DNA of 64,000 bases. Origin: Undaria pinnatifida (Eukaryota; Sar; Phaeophyceae; Laminariales; Alariaceae). Below are positions 11,338-21,965 of this stretch, piece by piece. The first letter of the stretch is position 1. Every line of letters starts with the position of its first letter. The position numbers and the translations under genes are program-made. The stretch is taken from assembly GCA_012845835.1 (NCBI GenBank), contig JABAKD010000030.1, positions 9,957,805 through 10,021,804 of the forward strand, read 5' to 3'. The notes under the pieces were generated by a model. The model saw only the letters and a program-made list of their open reading frames with translations, was not told where the DNA came from and ran no database searches.

Positions 11338-12106
11338 TTCCGTGAAAGCTTCCGTGAAAAGCTTCCGTGGAAGCAAATTTTCTTCCGCGAAAGCTTCGGT
11401 GAAAGCAATTTACTTCCCCGAAAGCTTCCGTGTAATGTACCGTGAAAGCTTCTGTGAGAAAATTCGCGGAAGAAAATTTACTCCGGTTTGAAAGCTTCGG
11501 TAGAAGCGAATTTACGTCCGTGAAAGCTTCCGTGAAAGCTTCCGTAGAAGCTAATTTTTTCCACGAAAGCTTCCGTGAAAGCTTCCGTGAAAGCAATTTA
11601 ACTCCATGGAAGCCTTTGTGGAAGCTTCCGTGAAAGCATCCGTGAAAGCTTCCGTGGAAGCTTCCACGAAAGCTTCCGTGAGAGTAATTTACTTCCACAG
11701 AAGCTTCCGTGGAAGTTTCCGTGGAAGTAACTTTTGTGGAAGCTTTCATTGACGCTTCCGTGGAAGTAAATTCCAAGTAAGCTTCCACGAAAAACTTCCG
11801 TTAAAGTTACTTCCACGGAAGCTTCCACGGCATGGAAGTGTGAAAGCTTCCATGGAAGCTTCCACCACTTCTATGAAAGCTTCCATGAAAGCGATGGAAG
11901 ATTCCGTGAAAGCCGTGGATAGTGCAGGTGGTCCAACTTTTGGCGCAGCGTAGATTACCATTCCGTTGCAGATTCACGTCGCAAAATTAAAATGGCACAA
12001 AAGCTTAAGAGCGCTTAGGAACATGGGGGTCACTCGCGCGAGTGACCGCGAGTCACTGCAAAAACAAGGCCCCAAAAACGATCCCCCTACCGTAGCATTG
12101 GCCAGA

Positions 12107-14704
12107 TCGATCGATCTATTGGCATCCCCTGCAGTAGGCGCATGTAAAAATAAAGTAACGCAACGACGCCGATTCAATCGTCTGTACCTGTTGCAGAGTG
12201 TAGTTCCGCACGCCTACTTGTCTTACACGTGAAACATCTCCCGTCTCGGACAGATCGCGATCTGGATCACCTACGGTAGACCCTGTACCTGATGTTGTAC
12301 ATGTGTGGTGCTGAATCTGTACATATATATTGAGTACAGATTCGAACCTGGAAACATTTGCCGGATCATGTAGATCGTACGGCTCCCACCCCAAAGCATG
12401 AGCCATACCATATAAATCTTCCCTGAAAATATCTAGAGATCGTCAAGTGGGGAGCAATAATCTGTCCGACGAACGAAACATTTCGATTGTCGCCAACCTG
12501 ATCGAGAACAGGGCCACTCGCCCTCCCAACAACAACCAACGATCACGTAGACTTGTCGCGTACTTGACATGTGACAACGACTAACAAGTTTACTTTCTGT
12601 ACATGTGTGTTAGACGCAGGATAGTTTTGGCCCGACTGGCTCCACCATACAGCAGCAAGCGGCGTTCTTTTTAGGGATACTATTAATAGTAAGAGGATTT
12701 GCGAAGAGTGCCCACGCGAAGGAAAGTAACATTACCAGTATGATGCCAACGAGGGTTGTTGTGTTGTTATAAAAGTTAATCGATAAGTTTTTGTCCCTCA
12801 TTCGAAGTCCATCCGCAGTATTACGGCGGGTGCCATTGAATATTGACTGACGTGATTACGTTTTGATCCTATCCCATCACCCATCAATCAGGCAAGAAGA
12901 GTCAAGAGGTGTGGGGATGGCTCAAAAATCAGAAAAAAAACGATAAAACGTATGTTTTCGATTCTGACTGAACACCAAGAGCTCTTATACATGTACAATG
13001 CATACTATTAATATGAATGTAATACAAGTAGTAATACATTTTCGTGTTCGAATGATAACACCACAGGGAGGACAATGTTGATTGAGGAAATACAATACTT
13101 ACTGAACACCGCTCAGACCAAAAGGGGTCTTTTCCTACATTGTAGCGTTCCTTTTTTTTGCCCGTGGGGATTGCGGCCATATTACCCCCAGCAGTTGGTT
13201 GACTATAGACTAGTACCCTATCATATTAATAATATTTCATCCAAGTACATAACGGCTGCACGACTGCAATTGCATACCAGGTATAAAACAACGCACTTGT
13301 CGTCGTAGGACGCCGCCGTCACCTTCTTACTTGCGCTAGTGTGGGCTCGCGGTTTGCCGCCCCAGAGCGTTTCGGCCCCGGATTTTGACATGGGTCTGGC
13401 GGGTCGTGCCCACAAAGGCGGGGCGCTTAGTCTCACGCCACGCGGGTCCGTGCTCATCGCATCGTGGGAGTGGCAAGGGAGGGGGAACCAAGGCTGAACT
13501 TTCATTTCCACTTTTAAGCCATGTAAATATCAACAACATTCTAAGTCGTGGTTTTGGACTGTCTGCGGACGGCTTTTTGAATGACTTTTCACCTTAGATT
13601 TAGTGTGAAGTTGCACACACACCCGGTTCGATAGCGACATAGCGACAGAGAATCGCAAGCAACAACGCCTGCGGCATCGGCTTAACTGCGTCGCCGTCGA
13701 CTATTGATCAACTTGTTCAAACGAACGAGGGTTCGTATCGGTGGCGGTTGCGCATATTTTCTCGTGCTCTTCCGGGCATTTCAATTGTGTACGAGGGCAG
13801 AGTATGGGATGTGAGTATCAGGTTTTGGCACAGCAGCTTGTTTGCGGGGCTTCCAACAAATGTTTGCGGTAAAAGTTCGAATAACTCGATCTATGAAAGC
13901 TCCAGAGCGATTCCCGTGGTGTCAATGCATCGTATAATTTTCCGTACATACCGGTGTGACCACGCGGCGGTGCCTGTGGTTGAACCACCGCCGGTAGATG
14001 CACACTTCTTCTGATGTTGCAATACAATAAGAGTCAATCCAGGAAGAGTGCTGACATAGCAGCCCCAATCTAGCCTTGCTTCGCTACCACGTGCCAGGCA
14101 CATACTACTATTATCACGAATGGGCTCGGCGATGGCAGCTGTGGCTCGCGTTCTGCCTGTACGAGTACGCGTCCTATAGCAGTCAACAGCATCAGCAGTA
14201 CTGAGTACTCCTGGAGGAGTACTGTGCGAGAGCTGCTGCTGCACGAGCACTGTTGTATGAGTACCTCGTGCTGCCGTACGAGCAGTCAACTGCTGTATGT
14301 ACCTGTTCAAGTAGTGTGTTTCCCACCTTGCACGTGCCGGTGGTTCAATCGTTGATACTGATCGACGTTGTAACGGGGTGAAGACTATAGACTATGTGGT
14401 ACCAACCTTGTAGGCTAGGTATTGCACACATGCTCTCATTCCTGGGCACCAAAGGTTTGCTTTCTCGAGGGGGAAACGCTGCAGCAATGATAGCACCGGC
14501 AGTATTTGGGCGGATTCCGTTTACGCCTTTGACCTAATTCCAGAAACTATAGATTTACGTTAACACTAACGGCTAGCCGATAGCGCTGTCACCAACTGAC
14601 AAGCCTATGAATTTCATACCTCGTTGAGACGACATTTTAGATCGACAGCAAATTTTGGCCGCTCCGTCATTGGGGCGGAGCGGCCAGATCTATTTCCTAC
14701 GTAG
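12107..14704. other. No supported gene; one dyad-rich stretch
   Basis: Nothing recognisable is coded. 14135-14290 is rich in short self-complementary blocks, for example AGTACTCCTGGAGGAGTACT near 14202-14221, which can fold into a 9-bp stem. Confidence 0.4.
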
Positions 14705-15205
14705 TAATATAAAAATGAAAACACACGCTCCAGCTGTGAGATGGAAGATTTTGTCGAAACTCGTCTTTGCAAGCTGTGCGTGATACTCCGATCGCGCGTA
14801 TTACGGGTTGTGTGTCCTCATTAAGGATATAGATGGGCGACTCCCCTTGCAACTACAGAGTAGCTATCAGGGTCAACAGGGTGATGTTAGTCAGTATGTG
14901 CGCGGAAACTATAAAACCCGTTTCTGAGGGGGACGAAATCTGACAGCTGTGGAAGGAAATGCATCCGTTTATCAAGTGAATCCTGTGAGTCGAATAACCG
15001 GTGAGGGGAGGGCGGAGTTATTAAGGACGTGGGGGCCTGGTTTTGATCAAAAATGAGCTGCGTGTGGGGGGGGGGGGGCAGGTCAATTTGTTCGTGGAAA
15101 CTATAAAGCCTTCAAGGGGATGAATCTGACGGTTTTGGAAAGAATGCATTAGTTTATCACGAACGAGGGGGGGGGGGGGGGCGGGACGGGCGGGGCAGCT
15201 CAAAA
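14705..15205 (+). repeat. Modular repeat M, forward copy
   Basis: It starts with an AT-rich lead and a variant of AAATACACTCCAGCTGTGAG, continues through the common GATCGCGCGTATTACGGG and GCGACTCCCCTTGCAACTAC blocks, then two related modules with GGAAACTATAAA and GAATGCAT, each followed by a long run of G. Confidence 0.85.
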
Positions 15206-15685
15206 CTAAATAGTACAAGAGTCAAGAGGCCGATTGTTGTATAGTCAAATATATTTTTATTTAAAAAAAAACGACAGCTGTGAGTACGATCGGTTGAATA
15301 GTTGGAACTCAATATCTGTAGATTGTTTTACCTTTTTTTTTGTCCATTGTCTTGTGTTCGAAACCAGTGACGTCAATGCTGCTAAAGTGACTCATCTCAA
15401 GAAACTCATATGGGGTCGTAGCCTGTCTATAGTAGCTCAATGACTCCTGTTTTTTTTTTCTTGTCAACGGTCAAACGATGTATGCATTCAGGTTTTCAAA
15501 CGTCTATCAACAATGATAATACTATAGCGTGATTATGTAGCTCGCAAGTTCGTATGCACTACTTGCCAGACGAAGCTGAGATGGGCTTGAGATATCTGCC
15601 TTACTGCCCAAAAAGAATCAGATGATCGCTAGAGCCCGAAGGGTCTACGCAGCTCCGGTAAGATCTGACATCTGTTAAGCTTTTT
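15206..15685. other. No recognisable gene
   Basis: AT-rich sequence with short poly-A and poly-T runs; no coding motif. Confidence 0.4.
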
Positions 15686-16697
15686 GAACGGTCCAATTTG
15701 GAAACCCAACGGACATACGAGCACAACTATATATGGTTCAAAACCGTACACTGCAGCCCACAGCCCTCTCACACCTCCTCCCCCTCTCACCCATCCATCC
15801 ACGCAAACTGACACTCACCAACCCAGGCGGTCAACCTCCGGCACCAGCTAACGGCACAGCCCCACAACCAGCTGCAGAACACCTGCAATGCATAGCAGAA
15901 AATGGTCCAAGCCATGCGCAACACCCTTATTCATGCCGCCGTCGCTACCACGACACTCTTGCCCAGCCCTGCATCTGCAGCTCCGTACCCGTTCGGCGAC
16001 AAGTTCAGCGGGAACGGCACCTACTACGGTAACGTCTCGCCTAGTGAAGGCCACTGCGCCATCAAGCATCCCATCCCCTCGATGTACGACGGGATGATCC
16101 CGATGGCTATTTCTCTCCATGATATGTATGACGACTCGGCCATGTGCGGGGCCTGCATCGAGGGCACTGGCTCGGGAGATGGTTCAGGGAAGAACCCCAT
16201 CAAGGGGAAGTTCAAGGGCTTTGTCAGCGACAGCTGCGAGAAGTGTTCCAAGGGCGATCTCGACTTCGCCAAGAGCGGCGACGGACGCTGGGATATTAGC
16301 TGGAAGTTCGTAGAATGTTCCTCCGGCGGCAACCCTTCCTTCATTTTGGAAGGGAGCAACGAGTGATACTGGAAAATCCAGGCACGTGAAACCAAGTCAC
16401 CGGTGACGAAGCTGTGGGTGGACGGCAAGAAGGCGTCTATGACTTCAGACAACTTCTTCACGGGTCATGGGGGTCCCTTCTACGGCGAGCAGGTGGTCAA
16501 GACGACGACCATGTTTGGCGAGACAAAGAAAACGAATGTGTCCTTGTGAACTGGTTCAACGCGAGGCTTCGAGGCTAGAGGTGACTTTACGTGGTTTATT
16601 ATTTTCGATCAAACGGAACAAAGTGGGCGGCGAGGCAGCTGATTAGTAGCAATTGTTATTTTAGCTGAATGCTGTAGTACGGGAAATGTCTCTCTGA
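15686..16697 (+). repeat. Segmental duplication, copy 1 (expansin-like locus)
   Basis: It is homologous to 50188-51301, including about 215 bp upstream of the start codon and about 150 bp downstream of the stop. The duplication therefore carried promoter-proximal DNA as well as the coding region. It lacks the TAG microsatellite of copy 2. Confidence 0.85.
15902..16549 (+). pseudogene. Truncated expansin-like protein, duplicate of 50400-51047
   Basis: Its frame opens at 15902 and stops at TGA 16364-16366, giving 154 residues. The intact copy has Trp155 (TGG) at that point, so one G-to-A change removed the whole C-terminal binding domain. The rest stays collinear and in frame to the original stop at 16547-16549, with extra missense changes. 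Compared with the intact copy the first 154 residues carry nine replacements, several of them Asp/Asn or Glu/Lys swaps. One puts His at residue 11 in the hydrophobic core of the signal peptide, which may weaken secretion. The double-psi beta-barrel domain, its cysteines and Asp121 are kept, so a secreted single-domain protein remains possible. I lean to pseudogene. Confidence 0.75.
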
Positions 16698-17062
16698 TCC
16701 AGGAAAGCCTTACGAACCAATCTTCCTCCCCTTCGTGAAACAGAAGGTATCTCTGCACTGTTGTCGACCTGATGTCTGCACTGTTGCGTCGTCATTAGGA
16801 ACTAAAATGCTGCTGTCTACACCTGATGATGGAGATCCTTGAGTAGTGTTGTCGCTCTACCGTAACTCGGTCCATGTGCCACTGTCTAGGCATCCACGGG
16901 ATAAACGCGCTCATGTGTACGTACGAGTACACCCTTTATTTCGCATACATACGTATGATACGCCATCCTTCGTCATCTGCTGAGGTTGATGTGCAGCAGG
17001 CCCGGGTTTCTGACAACCGGGTTGTTTGCCGTGAGACGCGTTTTATATTCCCCAGTATTTTT
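16698..17062. other. No recognisable gene
   Basis: Unique-looking sequence without motif or repeat. Confidence 0.4.
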
Positions 17063-17645
17063 TATCAAAAATTAAAAATACACTCCAGCTGTGAGGTCAA
17101 CTATTTCGTTGAAACTCATATATATTTGCACAACACCCACGCTACGGTGTTGCGGTATCATACTCTTATCATACCCCCTCTTTCATTACTTGTACTGCAT
17201 TTGAGCCACTCGCAAGAGTGACTCTGTACTTCGTCGACGAAAATACATTAGCCAATCAATGTGTATGGCGCAGCGTAGCTCACCATTCCACTGTGGATTC
17301 ATATCGCAGAGCTAAAATAGCGTCAAAGCTTGAGACCGCAAAGGAACAGGGGGCGTGTCACTCGCGCGAGTGACTCCGGGTCACTGCAAAAAAAAGGCCC
17401 CAAAAACAACATAACCCCCCTACAGTAGCATTGATTGGTTGCAAGCTCGTGTCGCACATTAGTGTGTGATCCTCCTATCGCGCGCGTCACGGGGTGTACA
17501 CATACTTTCCTCATAAAGAATAGTTGTTAGTACCGGGGTCAATAGGGGGACACAAAAATGCTCATCGTTTTACGCATTCTGCTCACGTAAACGTTTACAA
17601 CCCGTTTTGAGGATATATATGACAAAATCTGACATGACTTTGGAA
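17063..17645 (+). repeat. Modular repeat M, forward copy split by a MITE
   Basis: The left part (17063-17130) has AATACACTCCAGCTGTGAGG and GAAACTCATAT. The right part (17439-17645) resumes at TTGCAAGCT, then GATCCTCCTATCGCGCGCG and ACAAAATCTGACA. In other copies these parts are adjacent. Confidence 0.75.
17131..17438 (+). mobile_element. MITE-like element nested in repeat M
   Basis: It is about 308 bp, flanked on both sides by TTGCA (17126-17130 and 17439-17443), a candidate target duplication. Its left end has the small hairpin CAACACC...GGTGTTG. GCTACGG near the left end and GTAGCATT near the right end form the degenerate inverted ends. An 18-bp palindrome (17357-17374) corresponds to that of the copy at 12.0 kb. 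No coding frame. Confidence 0.7.
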
Positions 17646-18515
17646 TTCATCATATTTTAACAGTCTTACAGTTGACGGGGGGGGGGTGGGGGGTGCGCTC
17701 AATTTGTGCATGGCCGTAGTTGTATGACCATAGACCCTCGCATCCCTACTATGCCGGGACCGAGCACGTCGGATTATCACCAATCAGGCAGGCATTGCTT
17801 GCATCAAGCGCGAAGCGCCGTGAGGTGTTCGGCGACCCGCATGAAGGGTGAACTGCATCCTTCCAAGAATCGCTCGTAAAACGGACTTCGGCAACTTGTG
17901 CCTACTTTCTTGTTTATGGATGACAGCGCCAATAAGTTACTTTGTTTTCTGGTGTGGCCACTCCAGAGACAGCCATGGGTATTACTACGTAACTGCCTCG
18001 TGGGTGCCTTACCATATTCACACTACATGATGTGATCATTCCCTTGTGCAGAGTTAGGGTTAGGGTTCTCCACCCCGCACAATATAATCTTCAGCTCGAT
18101 ATCCATCATGGAGGCTGCCAAAACAAAAAAACGGTACCCTGGTTGTCTAGCTCACGCAGTGATTGGCATGTTTCACAGCGTCGTTGCAACCAACGCCAAC
18201 CCCAATACATGAATACCATGTTTTACGGCGTCGGCGCCAACCGAGGCCAACTACTATTTATAATTTGGGGGGGGAACAGCCGATGGGGGGGGGGGGGGTG
18301 CAAGTCACATGTTAAATAGGCTACTGTGGTAATGGTGCAAAACCCAAAGGTAAATGATGGGGACCAAGCACCTGGCTGTGTTTATGTCAAGCTTGCTTTA
18401 ATATTTCTTTTTACGAGAGCATTAGAAATGGTATTTATTTCGTTTGGTCGACCGCCCCAGGGTTTACAGAGGGATGTTTATAAGACGTTCAGCCTTTATT
18501 TATGCCCACGGAATC
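17646..18515. other. No recognisable gene; G-runs and a telomere-like scrap
   Basis: Poly-G tracts lie near 17680-17695 and 18267-18300. GTTAGGGTTAGGGTT lies at 18053-18067. Confidence 0.4.
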
Positions 18516-18675
18516 TGAACCAGAAAAGACGAGACGCCAGCAGCAGGGCGTCCCTTTTTCAGGAAAGCCTCCCGATATTTCTTGGAGAGTGTGCAGAGTG
18601 AGCCCACTCCGTGGTCGTCATCGATACCCGACAGCAGCACGACAAGTACAAGGAGGTTAGACTAAAACACAGGTC
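18516..18675 (+). repeat. Dispersed repeat C, copy 1
   Basis: It matches 19587-19750 in the same orientation. It contains a hairpin GACGCC...GGCGTC and a conserved block running from GAGTGTGCAGAGTGA to AGGAGGTTAGA. Confidence 0.75.
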
Positions 18676-18904
18676 GGCAAGCACAGTGACAGGCACCCCG
18701 TTGACCAACGGGGAGACCCAATAGCGATCCCGCTCGTAAGGGGATATCTAGCCAAACGTGCAGGAGGATCAGCGACGAGCGGGGGTGTCGGTGAAATAGG
18801 CGCCCCCGCTGGTGGCGAGCCAGTTGCGAAAGTTGGTTATAAACAAGAGCGACGACACGTGGCCGCCTTGCCGACAGCCGCAGAACGCTTCGCGATGGTC
18901 TGAG

Positions 18905-19292
18905 ATGTTGCGATTTTTTGCGTGGCATTCCACACGATGAAGCTTCCCCGGGTTCGAACTGTCGGTAGCCGTGGCAGCACAACGAGTGGAATTCTCTGCG
19001 GCGATTCTCCCAGGTCGTAGTGGTGAGAAGGAGCACCGACTGTCGCGAAATTTGCGCTGTGGGGCCGCTATGATCGAATACCGACAGGCGGCAGAGTCCA
19101 TGCAGTGGGCCCTAGCAGAGGGCTCAGGCTTTCTGTTCCCAAGCGTCCGAGAAAACCGAGAGAAAGGGAATCTAGCGCTGACACCAGCGCAGATGACCGC
19201 GAACCTCCAGGCTCACCTGGTGGTACGGTCGTGGACGTCCTCATGGAGTACGTCGGATGGAGGTCTGCGGCAGTCGCCGGCCGATACTGAGG
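18905..19292 (+). pseudogene. Tyrosine recombinase remnant
   Basis: Frame 1 holds DVAIFCVAFHTM (from 18905). After a frameshift, an SVAVAAQRVEFSA stretch leads on through about 19200. This includes a YRQAAESMQWAL helix, FLFPSV and ALTPAQMTANLQAHL, the pattern that precedes the catalytic H-x-x-R box in a large family of eukaryotic mobile-element recombinases. Then the H-x-x-R box is missing. The sequence jumps, in another frame, to VDVLMEYVGWRSAAVAGRY (ending at TGA 19288-19290), the segment with the GW and the terminal active-site Tyr. So there is at least one frameshift and one internal deletion. Function is lost. It belongs to a different branch from the remnant at 9.35 kb. Confidence 0.75.
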
Positions 19293-19586
19293 GGTGACGG
19301 CGCTAGCAGCGGGGTCAAGAAGAGCTAAGCGCTCGCGCAACACGGCTTTCATAAACGCAGACGCTCTGCCACTGTCGGAGGGGTTTGGGGGCAATCAACA
19401 AGAATTATGATAGTAATCAGGAAGAAAATCCACCCTCACGCCAATTCGGTACCAACACGCGACGGCATTGAGATAAGGGGAAAAGGGCAACAAGTATGGG
19501 TGTGATCTCATGCCGCCGCAGAGAGGCCTCTTTAATCCCAAACTATGCACGAATTAAGCTACGTCGCAATGAATGTTACAACAGTA

Positions 19587-19750
19587 ATCTGAAACCAGAA
19601 AATAAGGGACGCCAGCATGGCGTCTCCTTTTCGGCAAAGCCTCCTGATGTTACTTGGAGAGTGTGCAGAGTGAACCCACTCCGTGGTTGTCATCGATACC
19701 CGACAGCAGCACAACAAATTGAAGGAGGTTAGAAAAACACACAGACCGTC
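19587..19750 (+). repeat. Dispersed repeat C, copy 2
   Basis: It is the second copy of 18516-18675. A short upstream block, CTTTAATCCC-AACTAT...GAATTAAGCT (19530-19570), recurs at 19927-19965, beside the hairpin cluster. Confidence 0.75.
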
Positions 19751-19826
19751 CCGCCCGCCCATCGTAGCGGCGGGGTGTACCGCCGACAACGATATCAGTT
19801 GAGTTAATGTTTATTTAACTGGGGTA

Positions 19827-19918
19827 ACTACTCTCTGCCACGAGGTGCCGCGTTGGTCGCCAGGGGACCAACGCGAGAGTAGTACTCCTGGGTGGGAGTC
19901 CCCGGCTGGTCGCAGCCG
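19827..19918. other. Compact hairpin cluster
   Basis: Four pairings can be read in 92 bp. ACTACTCTC (19827-19835) pairs with GAGAGTAGT (19875-19883). Inside it, GCGTTGGTC (19850-19858) pairs with GACCAACGC (19866-19874). ACTCC (19884-19888) pairs with GGAGT (19895-19899). CGGCT (19903-19907) pairs with AGCCG (19914-19918). The helices abut almost without linkers. It could be a structured RNA, or the end of a mobile element; it matches no class I know. Confidence 0.55.
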
Positions 19919-20812
19919 AGACGCCTCATTAATCCCCAACTATATAAGAATTAAGCTCTGTCGCAATGTTCCAACAGGAAACTATGCAACCCATGTTGAG
20001 GGGGACAGTACCTTCATGACTCATATGGAAGTCTTCAGATTTTAGATAACTATACTGCCGGGGGGGGTGGAAACTGAACCTCGCATCATGAATAGGAACT
20101 ACCGCAGAAGTCACAAGCTTATACCTGGTACGAGATAGCTTTGATACCAGTTTATGCAAGCGGTAGGTGGGTGGAAGCTTGTCTTTCTCCGCAAACAACT
20201 CATTGCTGATTCGTAAAAAATCGATGTATCCAAAAAATAGCATGACCGACGACCAGTACCGCGAGAGAGCCTGGTACTCGTGGCTGTTCCCCGGTTAATA
20301 TGAACCGCGTGTCCATACTACTGTTTACGGTGAGATTGGGAGTATGCAGACCAGTGTTGATACCGTGCCTCGCTATAATGAACGTAGATTTGTGCACAAC
20401 AAGACATGGGTTGATCTCCGCAGCTAGCCTGTAATGTATAACTCCCGCCACCAGACTAAACGTCTCATAATTTGCCCTTTCTCTTTGCGTCCCCTGTTGC
20501 TTCTGACCAAACAACAGGTTCATCGACAAGACCACGGGTACAACGCTCGACCACTCGCTGGGCACCCCGCGCCTCCCTGTCTCATGGAATAAGGCGTGTC
20601 ACCTCATCCACGCACGTCTACTGGTAGAGTGCACTCCTGTAGTTGTCTGGCATGGAGCAGCCCACTATGCAGAATCGTGCAATACGAAATCCCTTGATTC
20701 GCCGGCAACACTGTTTATCAGTTTGGTGGTGTCCTCAACGTTGCAGGTAGAAGCCATGATGTAAGCATTGATAGCAGCAGTGACAGCAGGTAGTGCTGTC
20801 CAGTGGAACTGG
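19919..20812. other. No supported gene
   Basis: The minus strand is open over 20200-20565, but no domain is recognisable. Confidence 0.35.
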
Positions 20813-21091
20813 CTACCACATGGCAACTGGAGTGTTTCCGTGCGTACGCAGTTGCGAATCATCAGAGACTCGAGGTCGTAACCGTGTCTCGATGTGCAAC
20901 TGTTCAAGTGTGTTGTATATGTCGTGAACGGAGAGCCCCGCATAGCCCGTACTATTCAATGCACCGGGATCCGTCCGTTTAGTTGTTGCATCGTTAACGA
21001 TTTTGATGTATGTTGGTGTGTTGTCGAGTATGCCGCCGGGGAGTAAAGTGCGTAGCTGGTTGATAAATTTTGAAGTTGTGTTGAATACCAA
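20813..21091 (-). CDS. Unrecognised open frame, possibly a decayed coding region
   Basis: 92 codons from ATG at 21091, extendable upstream without a stop to about 21157. The composition looks protein-like (for example FINQLRTLLPGGIL and YNTLEQLHIETRL) and neighbouring frames on the same strand are also open (20665-20943 and 20956-21218). This would fit an old gene broken by frameshifts. I recognise no family. It could equally be chance. Confidence 0.15.
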   Translation of the reverse strand: MVFNTTSKFINQLRTLLPGGILDNTPTYIKIVNDATTKRTDPGALNSTGYAGLSVHDIYNTLEQLHIETRLRPRVSDDSQLRTHGNTPVAMW

Positions 21092-21519
21092 CGAGCACCT
21101 GGTGGCTCCAATACGACAAACACTGCGACCGCATGCAAGCGTGCACGACGTGGTACCTGTGTGGAGTTATGTCTGGGTAAATTTTGTACGTCGTACTTAG
21201 TATCAAACTATTGCGCATGCCAAGCGTTGTAAACCTGACGGTTGTGTCGAAGTAGCTGCCAGCCGAGCTGTCGAGGGGAGGGGCATGTTGTCCATCACCA
21301 CCGCGTCGGCATAGCTACGGAACATCCTCGAGCCCTTGATGGGAAATTGTCAACTCAAGGCGTGGTGTTTCATATAAGTAATCCCATTCTGTTGAGTGTT
21401 AAATACCCAAGTCTATGTCGGGTAAGCGTCTCTGCGATGATGGGTGTGGTGGACGTTTCAAGGCTTTCTTCTAGATATGTCCGTCGAGAGTTCATCGTTA
21501 CTTGTTCGCAACCGTCACA

Positions 21520-21965
21520 GCAGAGACGTTGCTTTGTTGGGGTAAATCGGCACAAACCCATGGCAGTTTTCGTGTTCGTTAGTACCGTGCTGCGCAGTTG
21601 CTTAGGTGACATACACTGGCAGATAACCCATGTCTGGCACAGTAGTTGCTTTGTTGTGTTACGCTGGCATACAGATGCTAGTAGTTGCTTTGTTGAGATA
21701 CGCTCGCATATAACTATTACAGTAGAGTTGGGGGTTCCATTAGTACTACTGTTCTTCGCGACGGTGGGGCGTGGGAATTCTGGCACAGCAGTTGTTTACT
21801 TGGGATACACTAGCACTAGCTCAAACCCATGTCAGTTTTTAGGGGTTCCGTTAGAACCGTGCTGCGCGGCGATGAGGCATGGGATATCATAGTAGTTGTG
21901 TAGTTGGGATACTCTATTAATAGCACAGAACTATTGGTAGTTTGATGGTTCAAACCAAGATTATC
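21520..21965 (+). repeat. Degenerate tandem repeat with AGTAGTTGCTTTGTTG motif
   Basis: The motif recurs with changes near 21525, 21640, 21682 and 21790. A longer block, AAACCCATG-CAGTTTT...ACCGTGCTGCGC, occurs at about 21554 and again at about 21824. A 216-codon frame (21242-21892, plus) runs through it and is probably a by-product. Confidence 0.6.

Larger units (their letters stand above)
10696..11920. repeat. GAAGCTTCC palindromic minisatellite
   Basis: About 1.2 kb is built from degenerate 10-13-bp units around GGAAGCTTCC, joined by ACG, ATG or GTG. Each core is a self-complementary HindIII-type palindrome. The left half favours TTCCACGGAAGC with TTCCATGGAAGTA variants, and the right half favours TTCCGTGAAAGC. 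Because stops are rare in such units, long open frames arise on both strands; I regard these as by-products and not genes. Confidence 0.9.
10548..12106 (+). mobile_element. MITE-like element, split by a minisatellite
   Basis: The left part (10548-10661) and right part (11937-12106) together match the uninterrupted copies at 17131-17438 and 25470-25712. The ends form inverted repeats: CCAAGGCTACGGTA on the left, and CCAATGCTACGGTA on the opposite strand at the right. The right part holds a perfect 20-bp palindrome (12028-12047, GGTCACTCGCGCGAGTGACC). No coding capacity is seen, which fits a non-autonomous DNA transposon. The minisatellite sits between the ctaggcaaaa and ggcgcagcgtag blocks, which are adjacent in the copy at 25.5 kb. 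Confidence 0.65.

Noticed and set aside
10607-11788. Several frames of 80-160 codons encoding Thr/Ser/Glu/Ala-rich repeats
   Set aside because: They are the translation of the GAAGCTTCC minisatellite, open on both strands and in several frames at once.
18516-18675. Hammerhead ribozyme in repeat C
   Set aside because: A CTGATG string occurs in copy 2, but the CUGAUGA and GAAA core pair and the helices needed are not present.
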